From: DASZUK01 sp963745595
Lineage (GTDB): Bacteria; Actinomycetota; Acidimicrobiia; Acidimicrobiales; RAAP-2
Assembly (NCBI GenBank): GCA_963745595.1
Contig: CAVUYB010000007.1
Span: 449,975-513,974 of the forward strand
Length of the DNA: 64,000 nt
Reading direction: 5' to 3'
Shown here: positions 8,909 to 16,793 of the stretch, one piece after another
Position numbering within the stretch: the first letter of the stretch is position 1
How the letters are laid out: each line of letters starts with the position of its first letter
Notes under the pieces: generated by a model
Told to the model about the DNA's origin: nothing
The model's database searches: none
The model's input: the letters and a program-made list of their open reading frames with translations, nothing else
Made by a program: the position numbers and the translations under genes

Positions 8909-9334
8909 TCAGTACATCATCCTCGGGTCGCGGTAGTGCTTGAACTCGAGGAGGTTGTCGGACGGGTCCTGGAGGACGAACGTCCGGTGCACCTCGGCCA
9001 GGCCCTCGAACCGGGTCGCCAGGTCGGAGAAGACGGGGACCTTGCGCAGCTCGACGAGGGCGTAGAGGGCGTCGAAGTCCTCGGCATGGCGGAAGGTCAC
9101 GCCGAAGTGCCGCGGGTACAGCGACAGCGGACGGTCGCCGCCGCCCTCGTCCGGGGCTCGCTCGTCCGGCTCACTCAGATGGCAGACGAGCTGGTCGCCG
9201 AAGAAGTCGACCGTGATGCGGTCGCCGTACGTCCGGGCCAGCTTGCAGCCGAGGAGGTCGACGTAGAAGTGCTGGGCCTCGGCCAGGTCGAAGACCGGGA
9301 TGGCGAGGTGGAAGGCGTCGCCCGGCTCCCTCAA
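8909..9334 (-). CDS. VOC (glyoxalase/dioxygenase fold) protein
   Basis: 141 aa from a TTG overlapping the comA stop (TTGA). The fold is evident from FHLAIPVFDLAEAQHFYVDL, RHFGVTFRHAEDFDAL and the final SDNLLEFKHY. Two His and one Glu of the metal-binding set are present at the usual places. VOC proteins include glyoxalases, isomerases, dioxygenases and resistance proteins, so the reaction cannot be named. It lies between comA and the acyl ligase with overlapping or touching ends, so it is probably part of the same pathway. Confidence 0.85.
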   Translation of the reverse strand: MREPGDAFHLAIPVFDLAEAQHFYVDLLGCKLARTYGDRITVDFFGDQLVCHLSEPDERAPDEGGGDRPLSLYPRHFGVTFRHAEDFDALYALVELRKVPVFSDLATRFEGLAEVHRTFVLQDPSDNLLEFKHYRDPRMMY

Positions 9335-10107
9335 CGCTGCGGCTCCTCGAACGCCATGAGCGTGTCCGCCCGGAGGCCGAGCCGCAGGGTCTCGAGCCCG
9401 ATGACCCCGCTCGGGGACACGTTGCCGAGGTTGACGTCGCAGCCGACACGCGTGACGAAGTACGACTGCAGCGTCGTCGTCGGCGCCTCGAACATCAGGC
9501 GGTCGTTGGGCAGGTCGCCGCCGAGCAGCTCCTCGATCAGCCCGATGCGGAGCTGTCCGTCGGGCCGGCAGATCCCCGAGTGGCCGCTTTCGCGGGACTC
9601 CAGGGTGACGAGGGCGGCGCCGGCGTCGAGGTCGTCGTGGACGTACTCGATCCACCGCTTCGGCATCAGCTTCTCCGACCGCTCCGAGTCCTTGAAGCCG
9701 ACCTCGGAGATGACGACGAACTCGTCGGCGAGCTTGCGGACGTAGCCGGCCTTCTCGAGGTTCGAGATGTCGATCGTCCCGTTCGAGACCTCGACGTGCC
9801 GGCAGGCGAGCTCGTGGCAGAGGGCCCGGAAGTCGTCGAACCGGTCCTGCAGGACGTGCTTCTCGAAGAGCGTGCCACCGAGGTAGTAGTCGATGCCGGC
9901 GTCGCGCAGGAGCGCCGCCTTGGCGCCGATCTCGCCGGAGACGATGGCGGTGCCCCAGCCGAACTTGACGAAGTCGAGGTACTCCCCGGCGCTGGCGACG
10001 ACGTCCTCGAGGGCGCGGAGCGGCAGGCCGCCGTCGACGACCATCGTGATGCCGACCCGCCGTGGCTTGGTCTCTCGTTGTGGAAGCTGCAGTGCGGTCT
10101 GGTTCAC
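9331..10107 (-). CDS. comA: Phosphosulfolactate synthase (ComA family)
   Basis: 258 aa. ComA joins sulfite to phosphoenolpyruvate to give (R)-phosphosulfolactate, the first step to coenzyme M in methanogens and to sulfolactate in some bacteria. Family signatures seen: GLPLRALEDVV, DFVKFGWGTA, YYLGGTLFEKH, HVEVSNGTIDI, VISEVGFKD, LESRESGHSGICRPDG, MFEAP and VNLGNVSPSGVIGLETLRLGLR ending with DT. Length is normal. The GTG start is fixed by a strong ribosome site (AGGAAAGGAG) eight bases upstream. No later coenzyme M genes are adjacent, so the product is probably used for something else. It heads a tight operon with VOC, ligase and acyltransferases. A histidine phosphatase gene lies 55 bases upstream. 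Confidence 0.9.
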   Translation of the reverse strand: MNQTALQLPQRETKPRRVGITMVVDGGLPLRALEDVVASAGEYLDFVKFGWGTAIVSGEIGAKAALLRDAGIDYYLGGTLFEKHVLQDRFDDFRALCHELACRHVEVSNGTIDISNLEKAGYVRKLADEFVVISEVGFKDSERSEKLMPKRWIEYVHDDLDAGAALVTLESRESGHSGICRPDGQLRIGLIEELLGGDLPNDRLMFEAPTTTLQSYFVTRVGCDVNLGNVSPSGVIGLETLRLGLRADTLMAFEEPQR

Positions 10108-10162
10108 GGAAGCTCCTTTCCTCTTCTCGTCCTCGTACCCGTTCGGGCCCGAGCGGTCCCCC

Positions 10163-10798
10163 TCAGGACCCCGACATCGACGGCCGCCTCGCCGCGGCGA
10201 GCGGCCGTTGCACGACGAGCCCGTTGCCGACCGGCCCCCACGGCATGCCGTCCGGGTCGATCCCGTCGAGCCAGGCCGCGAGCACGCGCACGACGCCGCC
10301 GTGGGCCACGACGACGACGTCGCCGTTCGTCCCCTCGGCGACCATGGGCGCGAGCACGTCGTCGCCGAAGCCGGCGACCCGCCGGTAGAGGTCGCGGACG
10401 GACTCGCCGCCCGGGGCGGTGGCGTCGGCGTCGCTCACCTGCTCGCCCTCGATCCCGACGACCGCGGCCGGCAGGACCCGCGACGGGGTCCCTTCGACCT
10501 CGCCGAAGCTGCGCTCCCGGAGCCGCTGGTCACGGACGACGTCCCGGCCGAGCCGGGTGGCGAGCGGGCCCGCCGTCTGGACGGCCCGGTCGAGGTCGCT
10601 CGAATAGAGCGCGGCGACCGGCACCCCGGTCAGCGTGGCGGCCAACTGCTCGGCCAGCTGCTCAGCCTGGGCCCGCCCCAGCGCGGTCAGCGCCGGCTCG
10701 GCCGCGTAGCCCTGGACGAGACCGAGGACGAGACCGAGCGCGTTCCACGTGCTCTCGCCGTGCCGGACCAACCAGACGGTGTCGGGACGTTTTCCCAC
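10163..10798 (-). CDS. Histidine phosphatase family protein
   Basis: 211 aa from a GTG (VGKRPDTVWLVRHGE). The RHGE motif near the N-terminus carries the phospho-accepting His; SSDLDRAVQTA, LRERSFGEVEG and VVVVAHGGVVR are the other family motifs, including the second His. Family members remove phosphate from sugar phosphates, phosphoglycerate derivatives or similar small molecules. Same strand as comA and 55 bases upstream of it, so it could supply the dephosphorylation step after phosphosulfolactate formation in place of a classical ComB. That link is inference from position. An in-frame TTG nine codons upstream is an alternative start. Confidence 0.88.
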   Translation of the reverse strand: MGKRPDTVWLVRHGESTWNALGLVLGLVQGYAAEPALTALGRAQAEQLAEQLAATLTGVPVAALYSSDLDRAVQTAGPLATRLGRDVVRDQRLRERSFGEVEGTPSRVLPAAVVGIEGEQVSDADATAPGGESVRDLYRRVAGFGDDVLAPMVAEGTNGDVVVVAHGGVVRVLAAWLDGIDPDGMPWGPVGNGLVVQRPLAAARRPSMSGS

Positions 10799-11025
10799 GT
10801 ACCGAGCGTGCCAGGTCAACCTGGGCGGCGGGTCGGAGCGCCATGGGCTTAGCCTGAGGTTTCGCGAAAACTTCGGTAAAGAAAGAACATTCTGACGTTT
10901 TCTGCTCTCTTTCGCCCCGGTTCCGGGCCTTCTGGGAACCTCGGGCGCGGCCCTCGTCGGAGGGCCTTCCAGCCCCGTCGGGGGGGGCCTTCCGGCCCCG
11001 TCAGCGGGGGGTCGGGCCAGCCCCG
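10799..11025. repeat. Intergenic DNA with GC-rich direct repeats and an A+T-rich promoter zone
   Basis: Near 10850-10910 the base composition becomes A+T rich (TTTCGCGAAA palindrome, then CTTCGGTAAAGAAAG), a likely promoter for the phosphatase-comA operon on the reverse strand. Between about 10964 and 11044 there are three to four imperfect copies of a unit containing CCCCGTC(AGC)GGGG, a possible stem-forming terminator for the gene that ends at 11026. Confidence 0.4.
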
Positions 11026-11687
11026 TCAGCGAGGGTCGGGCCGGTCGATGTTCCAGTGGCGGGCGACCGTCGGCTGCCAGTCGGTCGGCCCCCCGTCGCC
11101 GGTCGAGAGGAGCCGGAAACGGCTGATCATCCGCTGCCCACCCTCCTGGTCGCCGTAGAGGAGGTCGATCATGAGCGGCTCCCGGGCCTCGATGGCCGCC
11201 CGGACGACGTCCCGGTCGGGGTCGTCGGGCTCTCGGATCGCCCCCTGCCAGAACCCGAAGTAGCCGGCCGGGATGTAGAGGTCCCGGGACAGGCGCCGGA
11301 AAGCCTCGGGGTCGGCGTGGTCGTTGTCGCCCGGCTTCCCGGTCGGGTCGATCGTCCAGCCGTGGAGGACGCCGATGCCGTTGCCGACGTTGTGGAGGCC
11401 CATCGTGAGGTAGATCGACGCCGTCGACCACCTCGGCCGACGCCTGGCCGCCGGCGATCTCCACCGCGTACTGGTCGGCGAAGGTGATCCGCTCCGACGG
11501 GTGCTCCGGACGAGACGGGACGAGCACCGGACGGAGCCCGGAGAGCAGGGTGAGCTCGGCCACCCGGGCCGACCGGTTGGCCGAGCGGACGGACGAGAAG
11601 GTGGCGATCGGCGAGGACGAGCGTCCCGGCCGCGGTGGCGAGCGACGAGACCGTCGCCCAGTCGACCGACGCGACCACGACGTTCAC
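11026..11687 (-). CDS. Conserved hypothetical protein with N-terminal membrane helix, two frameshifts
   Basis: A readable protein emerges only if two one-base shifts are corrected. From a GTG at 11687: VNVVVASVDWATVSSLATAA, shift near 11600, then IATFSSVRSANRSARVAELT and LLSGLRPVLVPSRPEHPSE, shift near 11415, then IYLTMGLHNVGNGIGVLHGW and a C-terminal domain with AGYFGFWQGAIREPDD and LLYGDQEGGQRMISRF. The early hydrophobic helix followed by an Arg-rich turn is typical of actinobacterial proteins with one membrane anchor and a cytoplasmic domain of unknown function. The downstream 125 codons are open by themselves. I do not recognise a function. Confidence 0.55.
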
Positions 11688-12056
11688 GCGACCGCCCCGC
11701 TCCGCCGCCGATGCGGCGACGGTGGCCCCGGGGATCGGCGGCCGGCCGTCTCCCCGGGGCCTACTCGCCGCCAGGAACCCCCCGACCGCGAGATGGTCGA
11801 TGTCGTCGCCGGCCCAGCCGGCTCGATGGTCGAGGCCGACCGTAGCCGCTGGTCGAGCCGGAGACAATGGCGTCGTTGGCGGACCGACCGGCCCGGGGAT
11901 CGATCGTCAGAGGATCGGCCCCGTCGGCGGGCGCTCCGGTCGTCTCGGGTGCCTCCATCCGGGTCGCATCCTACGGTCCCCGCCCGGTCCGGGCTGGGGT
12001 GAGCTCGTCGCCGGTCGGCGCCGTCGCCGGCGCTCCAGTCCGGCCGGGCTTCGCGT
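11688..12056. other. Stretch without a supportable gene
   Basis: This 370-base stretch between the broken hypothetical gene and the MFS exporter has only short, unconvincing frames. On the reverse strand, MEAPETTGAPADGADPL (from 11958) and, in another frame, DDIDHLAVGGFLAA could be pieces of an N-terminal extension of the hypothetical gene split by another indel. Confidence 0.3.
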
Positions 12057-13568
12057 TCAGTCCCCGATCGGGACGGCGACCGGGACGCCCTCACCGCCGT
12101 CCGGCGCGGTCAGCGGGGTCGGTCGGCCCTTCGGCAAGATCAGCGCGGCGACGAGGCCGACGACGGAGACGAGGAGCACGACCCAGAACGAGTACCCGAA
12201 CGAGTCGGCGAGCTTCGTCGCCACCGGCAGCGGCAACTTGCTCGTCACCGCGGTCGGCGCCCCGGTCAGGATGCTGCCCAGCTGCGGCAACCGTCCGGCG
12301 ATCTGCCGCTGCAGGACGACCGCGACCAGGGCGGTGCCGAACGAGCCGCCGACCCGCAGGACGATGTTGATCGTCGTCGACGCCCGGGGCACGAGCGCCG
12401 GGGTCAGGTTGATGTACGCGGCGGCGATGGCCGGCATCATCACCCAGCCCATCCCGAGGCCACGGACGAAGAGCGAGAAGGCCAGCCAGCCGTAGCCGCT
12501 GGTCGGGCTGAGCTGGGTGAAGGCGATCGTGCCGAGGATGAAGACGGCCATCCCGACCGGGACGATCCGGCCGGCCCCGTACTTGTCGGTCAGTCGGCCA
12601 CCGAGCGGCATGCACAGCATCGCCCCGATGCCCTGCGGGGCCATCAGCAGGCCGGCCACCAGCGCGCTCTCGCCCCGGACGATCTGGTAGTAGAGCGGCA
12701 GCAGGAACATGGCGCCGTAGAGACCGGCCCCGAAGATGAACGTGACGAGGTTGGCCATCGAGAAGCTGCGGTCCCGGAACAGTCGCATGTCCAGCAGCGG
12801 GCGGTCGATGTGCAGCGCGTGGAGGACGAACGCGGTCACGAGGACCGCGCCGGAGGTGAGGCAGGCGATGACCGTCGTGCTCCCGAACCCGCTGCCCCCG
12901 CCGGCCTCCGACAACCCGTAGACGAGGAGCGCGAGGCCAGGCGAGAGGAGGGCGACGCCGAGGAAGTCGAGCCGGCCGGGGTCAGCGTGCCGCTCCTGGA
13001 CGAGGAAGCGAGACGACAGCAGCAGCCCGACGATGCCGATCGGCACGTTCACGAAGAAGATCCAGCGCCACGTGACGTTGTCGACGATCAGGCCGCCGAG
13101 CACCGGCCCGAGCACCGGCGCGATCAGCGTCGGCACGCCGAGGATCGACATGACCCGGCCGATCCGCTGCGGTCCGGCCGCCCGGGCCAGGATCGTCTGG
13201 CCGACCGGCATGATCATGCCGCCGCCGAGGCCCTGGAGGATGCGGAAGAAGATCAGGCTCTCCGCCGACCACGACAGCCCGCACATCGCCGAGCCCAACG
13301 TGAACAGGCCCAGCGAGATCATCCACATCCGCTTCGCCCCGAACCGCTCGACCATCCAGCCCGACAGCGGGATGACGATGGCCAGCGCGAGCAGGTACCC
13401 GGTCGTGACCCACTGGATCGTCGCCAACGACGTGTGGAAGTCGCGGCTCAGCGTCTCGATGGCGACGTTGACGATCGTCGTGTCGAGGATCGACATCATC
13501 GCCCCGAGGATCACGACCAGCGAGAGACGGCGCAGGACCGGGTCCTTCAGCGGGCTCTCGTCGACCAC
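12057..13568 (-). CDS. DHA2-type MFS multidrug exporter (EmrB/QacA family)
   Basis: 503 aa from GTG (VVDESPLKDP); about 14 hydrophobic segments, as expected for drug:H+ antiporter family 2. Motif C-like LGVPTLIAPVLGPVLGG, the motif A loop GWMVERFGAKRMW and the early DTTIVNVA motif D are all clear. Exports drugs or lipophilic compounds using proton flow. The open frame extends upstream to a TTG inside the operator palindrome. An ATG at 13651, used in the duplicate copy, is out of frame here because the linker differs, so the N-terminus is uncertain. Divergent from a MarR regulator that probably represses it. The first 180 residues are repeated in the truncated copy downstream. Confidence 0.9.
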   Translation of the reverse strand: MVDESPLKDPVLRRLSLVVILGAMMSILDTTIVNVAIETLSRDFHTSLATIQWVTTGYLLALAIVIPLSGWMVERFGAKRMWMISLGLFTLGSAMCGLSWSAESLIFFRILQGLGGGMIMPVGQTILARAAGPQRIGRVMSILGVPTLIAPVLGPVLGGLIVDNVTWRWIFFVNVPIGIVGLLLSSRFLVQERHADPGRLDFLGVALLSPGLALLVYGLSEAGGGSGFGSTTVIACLTSGAVLVTAFVLHALHIDRPLLDMRLFRDRSFSMANLVTFIFGAGLYGAMFLLPLYYQIVRGESALVAGLLMAPQGIGAMLCMPLGGRLTDKYGAGRIVPVGMAVFILGTIAFTQLSPTSGYGWLAFSLFVRGLGMGWVMMPAIAAAYINLTPALVPRASTTINIVLRVGGSFGTALVAVVLQRQIAGRLPQLGSILTGAPTAVTSKLPLPVATKLADSFGYSFWVVLLVSVVGLVAALILPKGRPTPLTAPDGGEGVPVAVPIGD

Positions 13569-14190
13569 GCCGTCGCCGGACGTCCCGGAAGCGGTCGGCC
13601 CAGACCGCCGGTCCGGGCACGGCGGGATGGGGAGCCGGAAACGTCGCTCATCGGCGGCCAGCGTAACGAAAAGCTTGATAGTTGTCAACTATCGACTACG
13701 CTTGACTATATGGCAGACGCCATAGTTGACAGGATCCACTGATGAGCCTACGTTCTCGGCCCGTGCCACCCGCTGGAGCGGCCCCGACCGCCGACGTCGA
13801 CGGTGACCGTGACGAGCTCGACGCGGACGAGGCGTGGCGGTTGGTCTACTCGCTCGTCCTCGAGGGCGAAGCCCACACCCGGCTGCACGAGGTGTGCCGG
13901 GACGTCGGCCTGCCGGTGAACCTGTTCAAGGCGATGCTGACGCTCGACCGGCCGCAGCCGGCGGCCATGCGCGACCTGGCCGACTACTTCAACTTCGACG
14001 CGTCGTACTGCACGACGCTGGTCGACGGCCTCGAAGCGCAGGGGATCGCCGAACGCCGACCGCACCCGACGGACCGGCGGATCAAGACGGTCGTCCTGAC
14101 CGACCAGGGCCGGCAGGTGCTCGCCCGGGCGAGGTCGCTGATGGGCGAGCACCACCGTCCTTCCGGAGCCTCAGCCCAGCCGAGCAGCGA
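13033..14190. repeat. Duplicated segment, copy 1 (MFS 5' part plus MarR)
   Basis: About 1.16 kb that recurs in direct orientation at 14368-15537, starting at ATGCCGATCGGCACG and ending at CAGCCGAGCAGCG. The copies differ by scattered substitutions and small indels, most in the N-terminal linker of the exporter. It covers the start of the exporter, the shared promoter and operator, and most of the MarR gene. Confidence 0.85.
13677..13693. promoter_or_regulatory. MarR operator, perfect 17-base palindrome
   Basis: GATAGTTGTCAACTATC has two perfect 8-base arms around one T. It lies in the divergent gap between the exporter and the MarR gene. A related half-site (ATAGTTGACA) sits about 45 bases downstream, close to the marR start. 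The expected arrangement is a MarR dimer repressing both its own gene and the exporter. Confidence 0.7.
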
Positions 14191-14230
14191 CGCCCAGCAC
14201 TCCCACCCCGAACGAAGTCGTGATTCATAA
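13742..14230 (+). CDS. MarR-family regulator, copy 1 with altered C-terminus
   Basis: 162 aa. Winged-helix core is complete: LFKAMLTLDRPQPAAMRDLA, NFDASYCTTLVDGLEAQGI and the wing AERRPHPTDRRIKTVVLT. After SLMGE the sequence departs from copy 2 (HHRPSGASAQPSSD instead of APPSFRSLSPAEQRRL) because of an indel and then the duplication junction, so the dimerisation helix is lost. Likely non-functional or impaired, with copy 2 the working regulator. Divergent from the MFS exporter. Confidence 0.75.
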   Translation: MSLRSRPVPPAGAAPTADVDGDRDELDADEAWRLVYSLVLEGEAHTRLHEVCRDVGLPVNLFKAMLTLDRPQPAAMRDLADYFNFDASYCTTLVDGLEAQGIAERRPHPTDRRIKTVVLTDQGRQVLARARSLMGEHHRPSGASAQPSSDAQHSHPERSRDS

Positions 14231-14355
14231 CGAACGCCTGCGTAGCGAGGCCGGCCTTCGTCCTCGGCCAGATATGCCCAGTCCGCGATCAAACGGGTCA
14301 CGCGCCTGTCTGGTCCCCGTACCGCGGCCACGTCGAGGTCACCGAAACCGAGTGC
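14192..14355 (-). pseudogene. RES-domain gene fragment at duplication junction
   Basis: Unique DNA between the two duplicated segments encodes, on the reverse strand, about 54 residues: DRRVTRLIADWAYLAEDEG, RPRYAGVRYESRL and RSGWECWA. Tyr-Ala-Gly-Val-Arg-Tyr-Glu-Ser-Arg followed by GWECWA is the typical C-terminal signature of RES-domain NAD-consuming toxins. The start and the rest of the domain are missing. It is fused in frame to exporter sequence on one side and antisense MarR on the other, which fits a rearrangement or misassembly rather than a real gene. Confidence 0.6.
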
Positions 14356-14366
14356 CGAAAGCCCGA

Positions 14367-14997
14367 GATGCCGATCGGCACGTTCACGAAGAAGATCCAG
14401 CGCCACGTGACGTTGTCGACGATCAGGCCGCGAGCACCGGCCGAGCACCGGCGCGATCAGCGTCGGCACGCCGAGGATCGACATGACCCGGCCGATCCGC
14501 TGCGGGCCGGCCGCCCGGGCCAGGATCGTCTGGCCGACCGGCATGATCATGCCGCCGCCGAGGCCCTGGAGGATGCGGAAGAAGATCAGGCTCTCCGCCG
14601 ACCACGACAACCCGCACATCGCCGAGCCCAACGTGAACAGGCCCAGCGAGATCATCCACATCCGCTTCGCCCCGAACCGCTCGACCATCCAGCCCGACAG
14701 CGGGATGACGATGGCCAGCGCGAGCAAGTACCCGGTCGTGACCCACTGGATCGTCGCCAACGACGTGTGGAAGTCGCGGCTCAGCGTCTCGATGGCGACG
14801 TTGACGATCGTCGTGTCGAGGATCGACATCATCGCGCCGAGGATCACGACCAGCGAGAGACGGCGCAGGACCGGGTCCTTCAGCGGGCTCTCGTCGACCA
14901 CGCCGTCGCCGGACGTCCTCGGAGAGCCGGTCGGCCCAGAACCGGTCGGCCCAGGGCCACTCGGCACAGCGGATGGGGAGCCGGAAACGTCGCTCAT
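14367..14997 (-). pseudogene. Truncated second copy of the MFS exporter
   Basis: Begins at an ATG (MSDVSGSPSAVPSGPGPTGS) and matches copy 1 from GDGVVDESPLKD through GVPTLIAPVLG. Two missing C residues near 14430 then break the frame, and the copy ends at 14367. Only about the first third of the exporter is present, so it cannot be functional. The N-terminal linker is longer than in copy 1 and contains a Gly/Pro/Ser repeat (GPGPTGSGPTGSP). Confidence 0.8.
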
Positions 14998-15537
14998 CGG
15001 CGGCCAGCGTAACGAAAAGCTTGATAGTTGTCAACTATCGACTACGCTTGACTATATGGCAGACGCCATAGTTGACAGGATCCACTGATGAGCCTACGTT
15101 CTCGGCCCGTGCCACCCGTTGGAGCGGCCCCGACCGCCGACGTCGACGGTGACCGTGACGAGCTCGACGCGGACGAGGCGTGGCGGTTGGTCTACTCGCT
15201 CGTCCTCGAGGGCGAAGCCCACACCCGACTGCACGAGGTGTGCCGGGACGTCGGCCTGCCGGTGAACCTGTTCAAGGCGATGCTGACGCTCGACCGGCCG
15301 CAGCCGGCGGCCATGCGCGACCTAGCCGACTACTTCAACTTCGACGCGTCGTACTGCACGACGCTGGTCGACGGCCTCGAAGCGCAGGGGATCGCCGAAC
15401 GCCGGCCGCACCCGACGGACCGGCGGATCAAGACGGTCGTCCTGACCGACAAGGGCCGGCAGGTGCTCACCCGGGCGAGGACGCTGATGGGCGAGGCGCC
15501 ACCGTCCTTCCGGAGCCTCAGCCCGGCCGAGCAGCGG
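14368..15537. repeat. Duplicated segment, copy 2
   Basis: Direct repeat of the exporter-operator-MarR segment at 13033-14190, offset 1335-1346 bases. The 17-base operator palindrome is conserved exactly in this copy. Confidence 0.85.
15023..15039. promoter_or_regulatory. MarR operator, second copy
   Basis: GATAGTTGTCAACTATC, identical to the operator in copy 1, between the truncated exporter and the second MarR gene. Confidence 0.65.
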
Positions 15538-15640
15538 CGACTCCGCACGCTGCTGGCCAAGGTGGCCGCCGCCGACCCGGTCCTGAGCGCCAAGCGCCAA
15601 GAAGAAGCGGCCCGGACCGCCGGCTGGCCCAAGGCCTTAG
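15088..15640 (+). CDS. MarR-family regulator, copy 2 (stop codon probably lost to an indel)
   Basis: About 183 aa expected. Identical in architecture to copy 1 but keeps the C-terminal helix (MGEAPPSFRSLSPAEQRRL, RTLLAKVAAADPVLSAKRQE). The literal frame runs on without a stop to 16359, antisense to the deacetylase gene. At AAGGCCTTAGG, removing a single T gives an in-frame TAG right after GWPKA, the natural length for the family, so I place the end there. MarR proteins bind palindromic DNA and release it when a small ligand binds. This one should control the adjacent exporter through the GATAGTTG palindrome. Confidence 0.8.
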
Positions 15641-15693
15641 GCTCTCCGCGGCGCAGCCAGCTCCCGGCTGAACCCAGCGCCGGTACAGCCGCT

Positions 15694-16537
15694 TCAGCGC
15701 AGTCCGGCGAAGAGATCGTCCTCCGGCACCGCCGCGCCGGTCCGGTCGTCGACCCGGACGAAGCTCTCCCGTCCCATCACCGTGCGGAACACGTCCTGGC
15801 CGAGCTGGAGGAAGAAGATGTTCTCGGACTGGCTGGCGTGGGCGGCCAGGCTGTCGTACTTGCGGTCGGACCAGGCCGCGCAGTCGACCGTCGTCGTGAT
15901 CAGCTCGTCCGGCGTCCCGAACTCCGGGTTCTCCGCCACCGGTTCGGGCAGCTCGATCCCGTGCTCGCGGAGCACGTCGCCGAAGCCGGCGAGCGACGAG
16001 CGGGGAAGCGCGGTGTAGTAGAGCTTGGCCGGGATCCCCGTCGACCGGGCGGCCGCCAGCGTGATCCGGTTGGCCTGGATGTGGTCGGGGTGGCCGTAGA
16101 AGCCGTTCTCGTCGTACGTGACGACGACGTCCGGCCGGTAGTGCTCCATCAGCTCGGCCAGCTTGGCCGCGGCGACGTCGACCGGGGTGTGCCAGAAGGC
16201 GCCGGGAGCGTCGTTCTGCGGCCAGCCCATCATCCCGGAGTCGTGGTAGCCGAGCAGCTCGAGGTCGGTGACGCCCAGCACCCGGCAGCTCGCCTCCAGC
16301 TCCTGGCGCCGGAGAGCGACGATCTCGTCCGTCGTCGTGGTCCGGCTCGCCGGGCTTGATCCCGCCGGGGCCGTCGCCGAGCTCGCCGTTGGTGCACGTG
16401 ACGAGGACCGTGCGGACCCCTTCGTCGGCGTAGCGGGCGAGGACGCCGCCGGTGCCGGTCGCCTCGTCGTCGGGATGGGCGTGGACGGCCATGAGCGTGA
16501 GCGGGCGGGCGGTCATCGGGTCAGCGTACGTGGCCAT
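15694..16537 (-). CDS. PIG-L family deacetylase (MshB/Mca-like), frameshifted
   Basis: PIG-L enzymes are zinc-dependent N-acetylglucosamine deacetylases. In actinobacteria they serve mycothiol synthesis (MshB) or mycothiol-conjugate cleavage (Mca). The ATG at 16537 has GGAGG seven bases upstream. The zinc motif AVHAHPDDEATG is near the start and GFYGHPDHIQAN supplies the third ligand. Homology changes frame near 16328 (GIKPGEPDHDD, then DEIVALRRQELEASCRVLGV) and continues to the stop. The conserved SVLGVTDLELLGYHDSGM-type stretch and the length of about 280 aa fit Mca better than MshB. Only one base separates an intact gene from this sequence, so a read error is likely. Confidence 0.8.
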
Positions 16538-16793
16538 CGCGACGCCTCCGGCCGAGGAGCCGGGCGGCGTCGTCGACGCGGGCGGGCGCAGTTGTACAGT
16601 CGACGAGTGGCTCGAGCAGCCGCCTACGTCCGACAGCCCCCAGCCGGCGACCATTCGATCGCGACCGGATCGACTGGTCGCTCGACGTCCTCGCCGGTGC
16701 CCGCCTGCTCGACCGTTCGGCAGGCATGGCGCGGGCTGACCGCTCACGGAGAACGAGCCGAGCATCGCGCCGGCTGACTCGATCGGTCGGGCG

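Noticed and set aside
9331..10107. ComA as evidence of coenzyme M biosynthesis and alkene metabolism
   Set aside because: None of the later coenzyme M genes or epoxide-carboxylation genes are next to it in the window.
13033..15537. Transposon-mediated origin of the duplication
   Set aside because: No transposase, terminal inverted repeats or target-site duplication were found at either end.
15640..16359. A 423-residue MarR fusion protein
   Set aside because: The extra 240 residues are antisense to the PIG-L deacetylase. A single T accounts for the missing stop.
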